From positions 415,001 through 479,000 of the forward strand of contig NC_090119.1 in the NCBI RefSeq assembly GCF_023973825.1: 64,000 nt of DNA, written 5' to 3'. This document shows, piece after piece, positions 36,519 to 46,700 of this stretch (within the stretch, counting starts at the first letter, position 1; each line of letters starts with the position of its first letter). Both the position numbers and the translations under genes were made by a program. This DNA comes from Plasmodium brasilianum. Lineage: Eukaryota; Apicomplexa; Aconoidasida; Haemosporida; Plasmodiidae. The notes below the pieces were generated by a model, which was given only the letters and a program-made list of their open reading frames with translations, was not told the DNA's origin and searched no databases.

Positions 36519-39158
36519 TCAATAAATGAATTCATCAAAATGTTCTTTTTCGAATATTTCTATGTGTAGAAAATATTGAAGCATATCTTTTTCTAAGTCT
36601 CTAAGAGCATTAACAGTTGACGGATCACCACCAATTGAATTATCTAATGTTTTTATTAGCTCGTCATCAAAATTTTCATTTTCATTGTCATCTTCATATT
36701 CCGGGGAGAAATATTTGTGAACAGTACTATCGTTAAATGAGAGAGTGCTTTCTTCTTTTTCTATTAGCTGTTCTTCAATTTTACCTTCAACTTTGTCCTG
36801 TTTTCCATTCGAATTTTGTTCCCCTGCTTTTCTTCTGTGTATGTCTGCTTGCTTTTCTATGTCTTCTTCTCCCTTTCCTTGTTCCCTCTCTCGTAGTATT
36901 TCTTTTACTAATTTTTGCACATCTTCCTCTGTGATTTCAACCTCTTCTTCTCTCTTTTGTTTCTTTTCTTTTTCTTCTACAACCTTTTCATATTCATTTA
37001 CAGTGTCATATGTTTTTTCAGGGGGTAAATTTGCCGGTTTAAGAATATTGGCACTATCCCATTTTTCTGATTCTGATTCTGCTGCTGATGAAGGTGATGA
37101 ACTTTCATCTTGTAGTTTTTCCTCCCTACCTCCATTTTCTTTATATTCTTCTTCCTTTTCTTGTCCAGTATCTTCTGATGGTAGATTTTTAGTTGGTAGT
37201 TCTTCTGTTTGTGACTCTGGTTCTGAAGGTATTTTTACATCTGATATAGATGCTTGGTCGACTTTTGATTCCGGTATTTTTTGTTTTGGTGTTCCTGATG
37301 GTAGAGTTACTGATGATTCCGGTTTAGATAATTTTCCATTTACTGGTTCTGATACTGTTTCTGATACTGTTTCTGTTTTATCATCATCCTTATTTGTCTC
37401 TTCTTCTTTCTCTTTTGCTTTCACATTTTTTTTCTCTTCTTTTTTCTCTTCTTCTTTCTCTTTTGCTTTCACTTCTTTTTTCTCTTCTTTTTTCTCATCT
37501 TTTTTCTCTTCTTTTTTCTCTTTTTCTTTCTCGTTTTCTTTGTCTTTTTTTTTCTGTTTTTCCTTATGTTTTTCCTTCTGTTTTTTTTTGGGTTTCTTCA
37601 CTTGTTCTTTCTTTCCTTCTTTCTCGTTTTCTTTGTCTTTTTTTTTCTGTTTTTCCTTATGTTTTTCTTTCTGTTTTTCCTTCTGTTTTTTTTTCTGTTT
37701 CTTCACTTCTTCTTTCACTTGTTCTTTCTTTCTTTCTTTCTCTTTCTCTCCTTCTTCTCCTTTCTCGATTTTTTCCTCTCTCTGTTCCTTCGCTTTTTCT
37801 TTCTCTTCTTCTTCCTCTTTTTCTTTCTCCTTTATTTTCTCTGATTGTTCCTCTTTTTCCTTTTCTTTTTCTTTCTTTTTTTTGGTCTCTTCTTTATTTT
37901 TTCCTTTCTCTTTTTCTTCCTCTTTTTTTTCCTCTTTTTCTTTCTCCTTTTTTTTCTCTGATTGTTCCTCTTTTTCCTTTTCTTTTTCCTTCTCTTTTTC
38001 CTTTTCTTTTTCTTTCTCTTTTTTGGTCTCTTCTTCTTCTTTTTCTTCTTCTTCTTCTTTTTCTTCTTCTTCTTCTTCTTCTTCATCTTCTTCATCTTCT
38101 TCATCTTCATCTTCTTCATCTTCATCTTCTTCTTCATCTTCCTCTTCCTCTTCTTCGTCTTCGTCTTCTTCATTTCCTTCACATTGTACACTACCTTCTG
38201 ATCGTGGTAAATGGCTTGATATATCTTCCTTTTGTGAACCTGGTCCTACAGATGTCTTCAAATTTGATATAGATGATGGTTTCCCTTCTGATATCGATAT
38301 TGTTTGATTTGTTGATTTGGGTGCAAGCTGTTGTTCAGATTCTGATTCCAGACATGATTCTGCTTCTTGCAGTTCGGAATCCGATTTTGTATATACTGTT
38401 GGTTGTGCTGCATCTACCTCTTTTGGTTTCGATAATGAACTTTCACTTGGAGATGATTTTATTTGAAGGTTGTTGAGTCCTGATGGTTCGTCTATTAATT
38501 TTGATGATTGGTCCTCTGGTTTCGCATTCGACGGATCAATAGAACTCGTATCTTTTCCTACTTGATTTACTGTTGTTTCTGAATCCCCCTTTTTTAGTTT
38601 TTTTGATCCGGCTGCTTTTGCTCCTTCCTTTTCTGATTGTAATCCTTCAGATGAAGTAGCGTTACGCTCCGTTTCTTGCGGTATATTCTTGGTGTCCTGT
38701 GCTCCTGTAATTTTTTCAGAACCCTGTGTATCTTCTGCATCTGGCTGTGATGGTTCCTTTTTTAAAGTGTGTTCTGAATGTTGTTCTCCTTGAGTATCTC
38801 CATTAGGTGTATGTGCATCCTTATGTCCAGCTGCATCAGTATTAAGAGTTCCATCTTGTAAATTTTGAATTTCACTTGTTTTACTTTCTTGATTTGTTTG
38901 AACATCATCTATTGTCGCTCCATTTTGATCAGCATTTAGTCCAGTTGGTACAGTAGGTTTTAATGATTGATCTCCGCGTAATTTTCTTCCCTCTGTATTT
39001 TGAAATGAAACATTATTTACATGAAACTTATCTGGTAAAATTTGTTCATTGTTATCTACATTATTTGTGATAGCTTTTCTGGGAATTTTTCCATTGCTTT
39101 CATATACACACACATGTATAAGAAATAAATAAAAAGCAATGCGTAATATTGTACGCAT
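36519..39158 (-). CDS. MSP3: MSP3-family merozoite surface protein, paralog D (879 aa), with long Glu/Lys block
   Basis: The signal peptide is MRTILRIAFYLFLIHVCVY. The NLRN motif is degenerate (ILPDKF at about 40). Residues about 329-591 are an almost pure Glu/Lys/Asp block with internal KEKEKEKE, KEEEEEKE and KQKEKHKEKQKKKDKENEKE units. That block is flanked on both sides by copies of one module: SISEGKPSSISNLKTSVGP (about 286) and ISDVKIPSEPESQTEELPTK (about 630). The conserved C-terminal third follows: NILKPANLP (about 703), VNEYEKVVEEKE, helix ITEEDVQKLVKEIL, terminal block SIGGDPSTVNALRDLEKDM, and the full tail HIEIFEKEHFDEFIY. The Glu/Lys block is likely to be a long charged helix or disordered spacer. 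Pseudogene C is its nearest relative. No membrane anchor is visible, so peripheral surface attachment is inferred from the family. Confidence 0.88.
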   Translation of the reverse strand: MRTILRIAFYLFLIHVCVYESNGKIPRKAITNNVDNNEQILPDKFHVNNVSFQNTEGRKLRGDQSLKPTVPTGLNADQNGATIDDVQTNQESKTSEIQNLQDGTLNTDAAGHKDAHTPNGDTQGEQHSEHTLKKEPSQPDAEDTQGSEKITGAQDTKNIPQETERNATSSEGLQSEKEGAKAAGSKKLKKGDSETTVNQVGKDTSSIDPSNAKPEDQSSKLIDEPSGLNNLQIKSSPSESSLSKPKEVDAAQPTVYTKSDSELQEAESCLESESEQQLAPKSTNQTISISEGKPSSISNLKTSVGPGSQKEDISSHLPRSEGSVQCEGNEEDEDEEEEEEDEEEDEDEEDEDEEDEEDEEEEEEEEKEEEEEKEEEETKKEKEKEKEKEKEKEKEKEEQSEKKKEKEKEEKKEEEKEKGKNKEETKKKKEKEKEKEEQSEKIKEKEKEEEEEKEKAKEQREEKIEKGEEGEKEKERKKEQVKEEVKKQKKKQKEKQKEKHKEKQKKKDKENEKEGKKEQVKKPKKKQKEKHKEKQKKKDKENEKEKEKKEEKKDEKKEEKKEVKAKEKEEEKKEEKKNVKAKEKEEETNKDDDKTETVSETVSEPVNGKLSKPESSVTLPSGTPKQKIPESKVDQASISDVKIPSEPESQTEELPTKNLPSEDTGQEKEEEYKENGGREEKLQDESSSPSSAAESESEKWDSANILKPANLPPEKTYDTVNEYEKVVEEKEKKQKREEEVEITEEDVQKLVKEILREREQGKGEEDIEKQADIHRRKAGEQNSNGKQDKVEGKIEEQLIEKEESTLSFNDSTVHKYFSPEYEDDNENENFDDELIKTLDNSIGGDPSTVNALRDLEKDMLQYFLHIEIFEKEHFDEFIY
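37385..38172 (-). repeat. Glu/Lys-rich coding low-complexity block in paralog D
   Basis: About 790 bases of ttc/ttt/ctt on the plus strand, encoding some 260 residues of Glu, Lys and Asp. It includes (KE)n dipeptide runs and two near-copies of a KQKEKHKEKQKKKDKENEKE-like unit. Repeats of this type are prone to length change. Confidence 0.9.
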
Positions 39159-39405
39159 TTTTAGTTTTTATTTTTACAGAATTACAAAAAAAAAAAAAAA
39201 AAAAAAATAAAGCATGCGAAGAGATAGCTACCTAAAATAGTACCAAATTTGGTATTAAATTTTTTGGAAAAAAAAAAAAAAAAAAATTAGAAATCGAACT
39301 AATATATTTCGTGCATATAACTATTTTGAAAAAGGTATAAAAAAATATACACCTGTGAATACGTACATGTGTACTCACATGCATACATGTTTGAATACAT
39401 GAGAG

Positions 39406-39451
<46 letters not shown>

Positions 39452-40736
39452 CTCACATGATGATCATTTAATTTTTATTGAGTGGTGTAATGGCACATTT
39501 GCATGTTTACTAAACAGAAAAAATCTAAGAAAAAATATATGTTTTTCACGCAGTTTGCCCATTGGTCATTAAAATTTACTACACTCACGTTACGTTACTT
39601 TATTTTATTATTATTTATTATTTTTAATTTAATTTTATTATATTTTTTTTTGAATATTAATTTTTATTAAACAAAGGGAGTGAGCATTTTGCTGTAAGAT
39701 GTTCATATTATTTTTCTATTTGGAGAAGAATCAGCGTTAATTATGTGTGCGCGAAAAAATAATATTTTTTTTCTTTGGGAAAATATAATTTTATCATTAT
39801 TATTTTCATTATTGTTCTCATTTTCATTTTCATTTTCATTTTTTTTTTTTTTTTTTTTCTAACGTTATGATTATATTTATTTAAAAAATAAAAATAATGG
39901 ATGCAGAGAAGGAAGTAATCTATAGGCAACACGTTATCGGCAGAAGTCTGTGAGAAATTAATTTCGCAGATTTAGGAAAATTGTTGAAATGATTTTGTCA
40001 ACGGTATTATTTTAAATACATTATTAGAGGAGTAAAATACAGATAATAATAGTAGTAGTAATAATAATAAGTAGTTAAATATATAATTGAAATTTGTTAA
40101 TTTGTAAATATTAAAATGTAATACAATGATGCATACTTGTTTTTATTATTTTATTTAAAAAAAAGAAAAGAAAAGAAAGGTAAAACATAGATCCTAGCTG
40201 CCCATTAAATAACCTATCTAGCATTTCGTATATGCGGAATAGCGTAATATTAGTAAAAACAAATTATTTTCGAGTTACTTTTTCTTTTCGCCTCACATAT
40301 CTATGAAGATGTATATTTGAAGTCCTCTCCATACATTATTACGTATCAGAGTAGCAAATAGGTTTACACATTTTTCTTCTGTAGTTACTATCCATTCTAT
40401 GTCTGCATTCGGTAAATATAATTTTGTAACGTTAGTATTAAGAAATGTTTATAATAATGCTTATATTGTAATGCTTTATGAAAATTTAATAAAAAGACAT
40501 ATGCTATTTTAGTTAATTAATAGCCTTTTCTTCAGTTGTTTCCATATTTTATTTGTATGTTTCGTATTACTACGTTTTGTTTTCCTATATTTTTACTGTT
40601 ATCTCATCTAGCGATCTTTCATTGTATCTTGGAAGAAAAATAATGGTTCTCCAAACGTTTTCATTTTGCTAAAGCTTATTATAAGAAGCATTCAATATCA
40701 ATAAATGAGTACACACAAACGTTCTTTTTTAAATAT
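39159..40736. other. Intergenic region D-E, second of three paralogous spacers
   Basis: Very similar to 35023-36518 and 42315-43761, especially 39200-39300 (agcatgcgaagagata, aatagtaccaaatttggta) and 40010-40060 (attattagaggagtaaaata). A (TA)n tract (39410-39445) is present. The last 45 bases (40692-40736) are in frame with paralog E and resemble the D/F C-terminal tail after the E stop codon. Confidence 0.75.
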
Positions 40737-42314
40737 TTATATGTTTAGAAAAAATTGGCGCATGTCTTTTTCTAGATCTTTGAGGGTATTAACTGTTGAA
40801 GTATCACCTCCGACTGATGTAACCAATGTATTTATTAACTCATCGGCAAATTTTTTAGATTCATTGTCATCTTCATATTCCATGGAGAAATATTTGTAAA
40901 GAGTAGTATCGTTAGGTGGAGGAGTACTTTCTTCTTTTTCTTTTAGTAGTTCATTATTTACACCTTCAGTTTTGTCCTGTTTTCCGTGCGAATTATATTC
41001 TCCTGCTTGTTCCTCGTCTTCTTCTTCCTCTTCCCCCTCCTCCTTCCCTTCTTCTTCCCCCTCTTGTAGTATTTCTTTTACTATATTTTGCACTTCTTCC
41101 GCTTTAATTATATCCTCTTCGTCTTCTTCCTTTTGTTTTTCTTCATTTTCCTCTATGACCTTTTCATCTTCATCTACAGTGTTATGGGTTTTCCCCTGGG
41201 GTAAATTTACTGGTTCAAGTATATTCTGATTATCTACTTTTTCTGATAATGACGATGGACTTTCTTCTTGGTGTTCTTCCACTCCTTTTCTCTCTTCCTC
41301 ATCTTCTTCCTTACCTTGTTCATTGTCTGCTGATTGAGGTTCTTGCGTTGATAGATCTTCGTTTTGTGGTCCTGAAGGTGCCTTTACATCTAACGTCGAT
41401 GGTAAGTCTCCTTCTGATACGGACAATTTTTGATCTGTTGATTTCTCTGCAGGAAGTTGTTCAGATTCTGATGCTCGATGCGGTTCTGGTCCTTTTTCTT
41501 TCTCCCCCCTATCTTCTTCTGGCGATTTAGAATTTAATGTTGTGCCTACCTCTGGTTTTATTAATGGTTCTTCTCCAGATGGTGATGCAGGTTGATCTTT
41601 GTTGAGTCCTGTTGCAGTTTCTAACGATCTTTCTGCTTTATCTGCTGGTAATGCATTCGGTTGGACAGAAGGTTTTAGAGCTTTTCCTGCTGAAATTTCT
41701 GCTGTTTCTGTATGCCCGTTACTTGTTTTTCCTGTTGCAGTTTCTTTTGTTATTTCCTTTTCTGAATGTTCTCCTCTAGATATTGTAGTGTTACTTTCTT
41801 TCTCTTGTGATAGTTCCTGTGTGTCCTGTGCTCCTACAATATTTCCGATACTGCGCGAATTTTCTGCATCGGGTTGCTGTTCCTTATCTTTTAAGTTCTG
41901 TGTTGAACCATGATGTTCTTCTTGAGTATCTACATTAGGTTCATTTATAATCCCATTTACAGCTGCATTAGTGCTAAGAGTTCTACCTTGTAAATTTTGA
42001 CCTTCACTTGGTAGAGCTTCTAGACCTGCTTGACCATTCTCTGTTCGCGCTTCCTTTTGATCGGGATTAAGTTCACTTTGTGGAGTTTGTACCGATCTTG
42101 CTTCTTCTTGTGATGGTGGATCTACCTGTAAAGTTCTCTTTTCTTCTTCATCTTGTAAAGAAATGTTTTTTACATAAAAATTATGAGGTAAACTACGTTT
42201 CATGTTACCTATATTTTTTGTGTTATCAACTTCTCTGGGCATTTTTCCATTGCTCTCATATATGCACAAATTTATAAAAAATAAAAAAAAAGTAATGCGA
42301 AATATTTTAGACAT
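40737..42314 (-). CDS. MSP3: MSP3-family merozoite surface protein, paralog E (525 aa)
   Basis: The shortest open copy. The signal peptide is MSKIFRITFFLFFINLCIY, followed by ESNGKMPREVDNTKNI and a degenerate NLRN position (SLPHNF). The middle (about 65-350) has no long repeat. It carries one copy of the module that is doubled in D (LSVSEGDLPSTLDVKAPSGP). The conserved part comprises NILEPVNLP (about 361) with THNTVDEDEKVIEE, AEEVQNIVKEILQEGEEE, a Glu-rich run, then SVGGDTSTVNTLKDLEKDM and FFLNI. The TAA after FFLNI is followed in frame by IFKK...IY, clearly the remains of the HIEIFEKEHFDEFIY tail of D. E therefore appears truncated by a nonsense change. The 5' flank is paralogous to those of C and D, making C, D and E one subgroup. 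Confidence 0.88.
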   Translation of the reverse strand: MSKIFRITFFLFFINLCIYESNGKMPREVDNTKNIGNMKRSLPHNFYVKNISLQDEEEKRTLQVDPPSQEEARSVQTPQSELNPDQKEARTENGQAGLEALPSEGQNLQGRTLSTNAAVNGIINEPNVDTQEEHHGSTQNLKDKEQQPDAENSRSIGNIVGAQDTQELSQEKESNTTISRGEHSEKEITKETATGKTSNGHTETAEISAGKALKPSVQPNALPADKAERSLETATGLNKDQPASPSGEEPLIKPEVGTTLNSKSPEEDRGEKEKGPEPHRASESEQLPAEKSTDQKLSVSEGDLPSTLDVKAPSGPQNEDLSTQEPQSADNEQGKEEDEEERKGVEEHQEESPSSLSEKVDNQNILEPVNLPQGKTHNTVDEDEKVIEENEEKQKEEDEEDIIKAEEVQNIVKEILQEGEEEGKEEGEEEEEDEEQAGEYNSHGKQDKTEGVNNELLKEKEESTPPPNDTTLYKYFSMEYEDDNESKKFADELINTLVTSVGGDTSTVNTLKDLEKDMRQFFLNI

Positions 42315-42899
42315 TTTCTATTTTTATTTTTAAAAAATTACAAAAAAAAAATTGAAGTACATCCATAAATAATTCTTTAAAATAGTATCAAATATGGTTT
42401 TAAATTTTTTGAAAAAAAAAAAAAAAAAATTAGAAACTGAACTAATATTTTTCGTGCATGCAACTATTTCGAAAAAGGTATAAAAATATATACATAGGGG
42501 AATACTTATATGTACATACGCTGATCAATTTTTATAAAGTAGTTTTAGTAGCATATTTGTATGTTCACTAAACAGAAAAAATCTACGAAAGAACAAATAT
42601 TTATTTTTAACGCAGTCAGGGTAATGGTTAATAAAATTTACTGCTCTCTCGTTACGTAACATCTCGTTATTTTATTCCATTTTATTTTATTATTTTTTGT
42701 TTTATTTTTTTTTACTTTATTATTTTTTATTTAACAAAATGAGTACGAATATTGCGATAAATTGCTCATATTATTTTTCTGTTAGGAAAAAAATCTGGGT
42801 AAATTATGTGTGCGCCAAAAAATTATTTTTTTTTTCTTGGGGAGAATATTATCATATTATTATCAATACTGTGCTCTTTTTTGTTATCCTTCTCCTTTT

Positions 42900-42932
<33 letters not shown>

Positions 42933-43761
42933 AACATTATGATAATATTTCTTTTAAAAATTAAAAGAATAGAAATCAAAAAGTTACCGCCTCCCCATAT
43001 GTTATCATGATAAGTCTATGCAAAATTCATTTAGCAGATTTATGCACATTGTAGAAATAATTTTTTTTTAACCGTGATATTTTAAATAAATTATTAGAGC
43101 AGTAAAATACAGATAATAGTAATAGTAATAGTAATAAATAGTTAAAGATGTAAATAAAATTCGTTAATTTGTAAAAATTAATATGTAACACAATAACACA
43201 TATTTGTTTTTATTATTTAATTTAAAAAACAAAACAAAATAAATGAAAAACTTAGGTCCCAATTGCTCATTAAATAACCGATATAATATTTCATATATGT
43301 GGAATAATGTAAAATTCAAAAGAACAAACAATTTGTGCCTTATTATTTTTTTTTCGCCATATATAAGTACGAATAGGTATATGTTAAATCCTAATAATAC
43401 ATTACTACGTATAAGCACAACAAAAAGTTTTACACATGTTTCATTTGTAGTTACTACTGATTCTATATCTACATTCTGTAGATATTATTTCGTAACGTTA
43501 GCATTGGGAACTAATTAGAAAAATGTTTATATTGAAATGCTTCATGCAAGTTTAATAAGAAGACACATATTATGTTAGTTAATTCATAGCCTGTTCTTCA
43601 ACTATTGCAGTATATTTTTTGTATGTTTCGTTTTGCTATGTTTTATTTTCCTGTACTTTTTCTGCTATCACTTCTAGCGATTTTTCATTGCAGATTGAAA
43701 ACGAAATAATGATGCTGTGAACATTTACATTTTGCTAAAGCTAATACAAACAATGTTAACA
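42315..43761. other. Intergenic region E-F, third of three paralogous spacers
   Basis: Similar to the C-D and D-E spacers but more diverged and lacking the agcatgcgaagagata segment. It keeps aatagtatcaaatatggt, ctaaacagaaaaaatcta, attattagagcagtaaaata and tttttcattgcagatt. A 30-base poly(T) run lies near 42903. Probable promoter of E and 3' UTR of F. Confidence 0.72.
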
Positions 43762-46700
43762 TCAATAAATGAATTCATCAAAATGTTCGTTTTTGAATGT
43801 ATCTATGTGTAGAAAAAATTGATACATAGCTTTTTCTAAGTCTTCGAGAATATTAACAATTGACGTATCACCATCAATTGAAGTATCTAATGTTTTTATT
43901 AGCTCGTCAGCAAATTTTTCATTTTCACTGTCATCTTCATATTCTGGGGAGAAATATTTGTAAAAAGTAGTATCGTTAAAAGGAGGAATAATTTCGTCTT
44001 TTTCTATTAGCATTTCTTCAATTTTACCTTCAACTTTGTCTTCTTTTCCATGTGAATTTTGTTCGTCTTGTTCCTCCTCTTCTTCTTCTCCCGTTTGTAG
44101 TAAATCTTCTACTAATTTTTGCACGTATTCCTCTTCAATTACATTCTTTCCTTGTTCCCTTTGTTTCCGTTCATTTTTCTCTACAACACTTTCATCTTCA
44201 TTTGGGGTGTTATAGATTTTTCCCCTGGGTAAATTTATTGATTCATGTGTATTCCAATTATCTCCTTTTTGATATTGTATTTTTTTTGCATGTTGGTCAT
44301 CTACTTCATCTTCTTTATCTGCGTCTTCTAGTTTCCTTACACCTTCGTCATCCTCTTCTGTTTCTTCAGTTCTCTCAAGTGATTCATCTGCAAGTGGGAT
44401 CTCTTCTTCAGATGTATCTGATGATCTTCCATATGTTGGTGAGGTAGGATGTTCTGTTTGATCTGTTATTGGCAAATACACTTTTTGCTCAGACCGATTA
44501 TTTGGATCATATCCTTCTGATGGTATATCAGATCCAGTGTTCTCATTTGTAGATACATGATCTGATAATGGACCTCCTTCTGATGGTTGTTTTTCGTCTG
44601 GTTGTGGTTCACTTGATTCTGTTACATTTTGTTGTCCTTGGTGATCTGTTTGTATTTTCGGACCTGATGAATCCACCGTATTTATATCTTTTTTTCCTGG
44701 TGTTGATAATATAGATCTTTCTTGTTGTTGAGTTTTATGAAGTGCTAATTGTTCTTTTTCTAAATCTGTTTGAAATGCTAGTTTCTCTCCTTCTGATGGT
44801 CCTAGTTCTAATGACATAATTTTTTCATTATCTTTTTGTGGTTCTCCATCTGTACCTTTTTCATCTTTTGTGGGTAATGATATTCCTGCTTTTGAATCTA
44901 CTTCTTGTGAATCTGCTTTTTGTGCACTTTCTTCTGATGTACTTGTTTCTGTTAAACCTGCTTCTAATTGATCTACTTCTTGTGTACTTGTTTCGGATGG
45001 TCCTGCATCTGATGTACTTGTTTCTGTTAAACCTGCTTCTAATTGATCTACTTCTTGTGTACTTGTTTCGGATGGTCCTGCATCTGATGTACTTGTTTCT
45101 GTTAAACCTGCTTCTAATTGATCTACTTCTTGTGTACTTGTTTCGGATGGTCCTGCATCTGATGTACTTGTTTCTGTTAAACCTGCTTCTAATTGACCTA
45201 CTTCTTGTGTACTTGTTTCGGATGGTCCTGCATCTGATGTACTTGCATCTGATGAGCTTGTTTCTGATGAACTTGCTTTTGGTGTACTTTCCTCAGTTGC
45301 ACTTGTTTCTGATGTACTTGCATTTGATGAACTTTCCTCAGTTGCACTTGTTTCCGATGAACTTGCATTTGATGGACTTGTTTGTGATGTACTTGTTTCT
45401 GGTGAACTTGCTTCTAATTGACCTACTTCTTGTGTACTTGCTTCGGACGGTTCTGCTTTTGATGAACTTGCTTCTGGTAAACCTGCTTCTGATGTACTTG
45501 TTTCTGATGAACTTGCATCTGATGAACTTGCATCTGATGTACTTGTTTCTGATGAACTTGCATCTGATAAACTTGCATTTGATGAACTTGTTTCTGATGA
45601 ACTTGCATTTGATGGACTTGTTTCTGATGAACTTGCATCTGATGAACTTTCCTCAGTTGCACTTGTTTCCGATGAACTTGCATTTGATGGACTTGTTTCT
45701 GATGAACTTGCATCTGATGAACTTTCCTCAGTTGCACTTGTTTCCGATGAACTTGCATTTGATGAACTTGTTTCTGGTGAACTTGCATCTGATAAACTTG
45801 CATTTGATGAACTTGCTTCTGGTAAACCTGCTTCTGATGTACTTGTTTCTGATGAACTTGCATCTGATAAACTTGCATTTGATGAACTTGCATCTGATGA
45901 ACTTTCCTCAGTTGCACTTGTTTCCGATGAACTTGCATTTGATGAACTTGTTTCTGGTGAACTTGCATCTGATAAACTTGCATTTGATGAACTTGCTTCT
46001 GGTAAACCTGCTTCTGATGTACTTGTTTCTGATGAACTTGCATCTGATAAACTTGCATTTGATGAACTTGCATCTGATGAACTTTCCTCAGTTGCACTTG
46101 TTTCCGATGAACTTGCATTTGATGAACTTGTTTCTGGTGAATCTGCTTCTAGTTTATTTGCTTCTGGTGAATTTGTTTCTTGTGCTTTTGCTTCTAGCGA
46201 ACCTGTTTCTTGTGTACTTGCTTCTTGTGAACCTGAATCCGCTTCAACTGAATGACCAAGCTGTGAATCTGAAACTTGAGTACCCTCATCTAATGACTTT
46301 CCTCCTGGTTGTGGTGAGCCTTCTTGTTCCTTCCCTACTAAAGTACTACTTGTTTGTTGAGGTCCAAATGGAGTTATATTTCCCGATTCAACTGTATAAT
46401 AACTCGAAACTGCATTTACGGATTCACCAGTAACATTAGGGTCACTTCGTCCTTTTTCCTCTTCATCCCCTTTAGGACCTGGATTTGCTAAACTTTCTTC
46501 TTTATTATCTTTTCCTTGATTAGAATTATTCCCTTTTTCTAAAACAGTGTCTGGAGGAGTTGGTCCTTCAGATAATTTTTGTGTTGATTCCGAATCAGTA
46601 CCACTTATTTCATCTTTTAAAAAAACATTTTTTGCTGAAAAATTATTTCTTAAATTGTGTTTTACCTCGTCTATATTATCTACTTTTTCTATATTCTCCA

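Noticed and set aside
36745..38307. 520-codon plus-strand ORF antisense to paralog D
   Set aside because: It is Ser/Phe/Leu-rich, the mirror of Glu/Lys codons (GAA/GAG/AAA read as TTC/CTC/TTT). It has no start context, signal peptide or family similarity.
44838..46433. 531-codon plus-strand ORF antisense to paralog F
   Set aside because: Consists of Leu/Met/Asn/His repeats that mirror the Ser/Thr repeat DNA; the 231-codon minus-strand QVHQMQ frame (45423-46118) is likewise a frame-shifted shadow.
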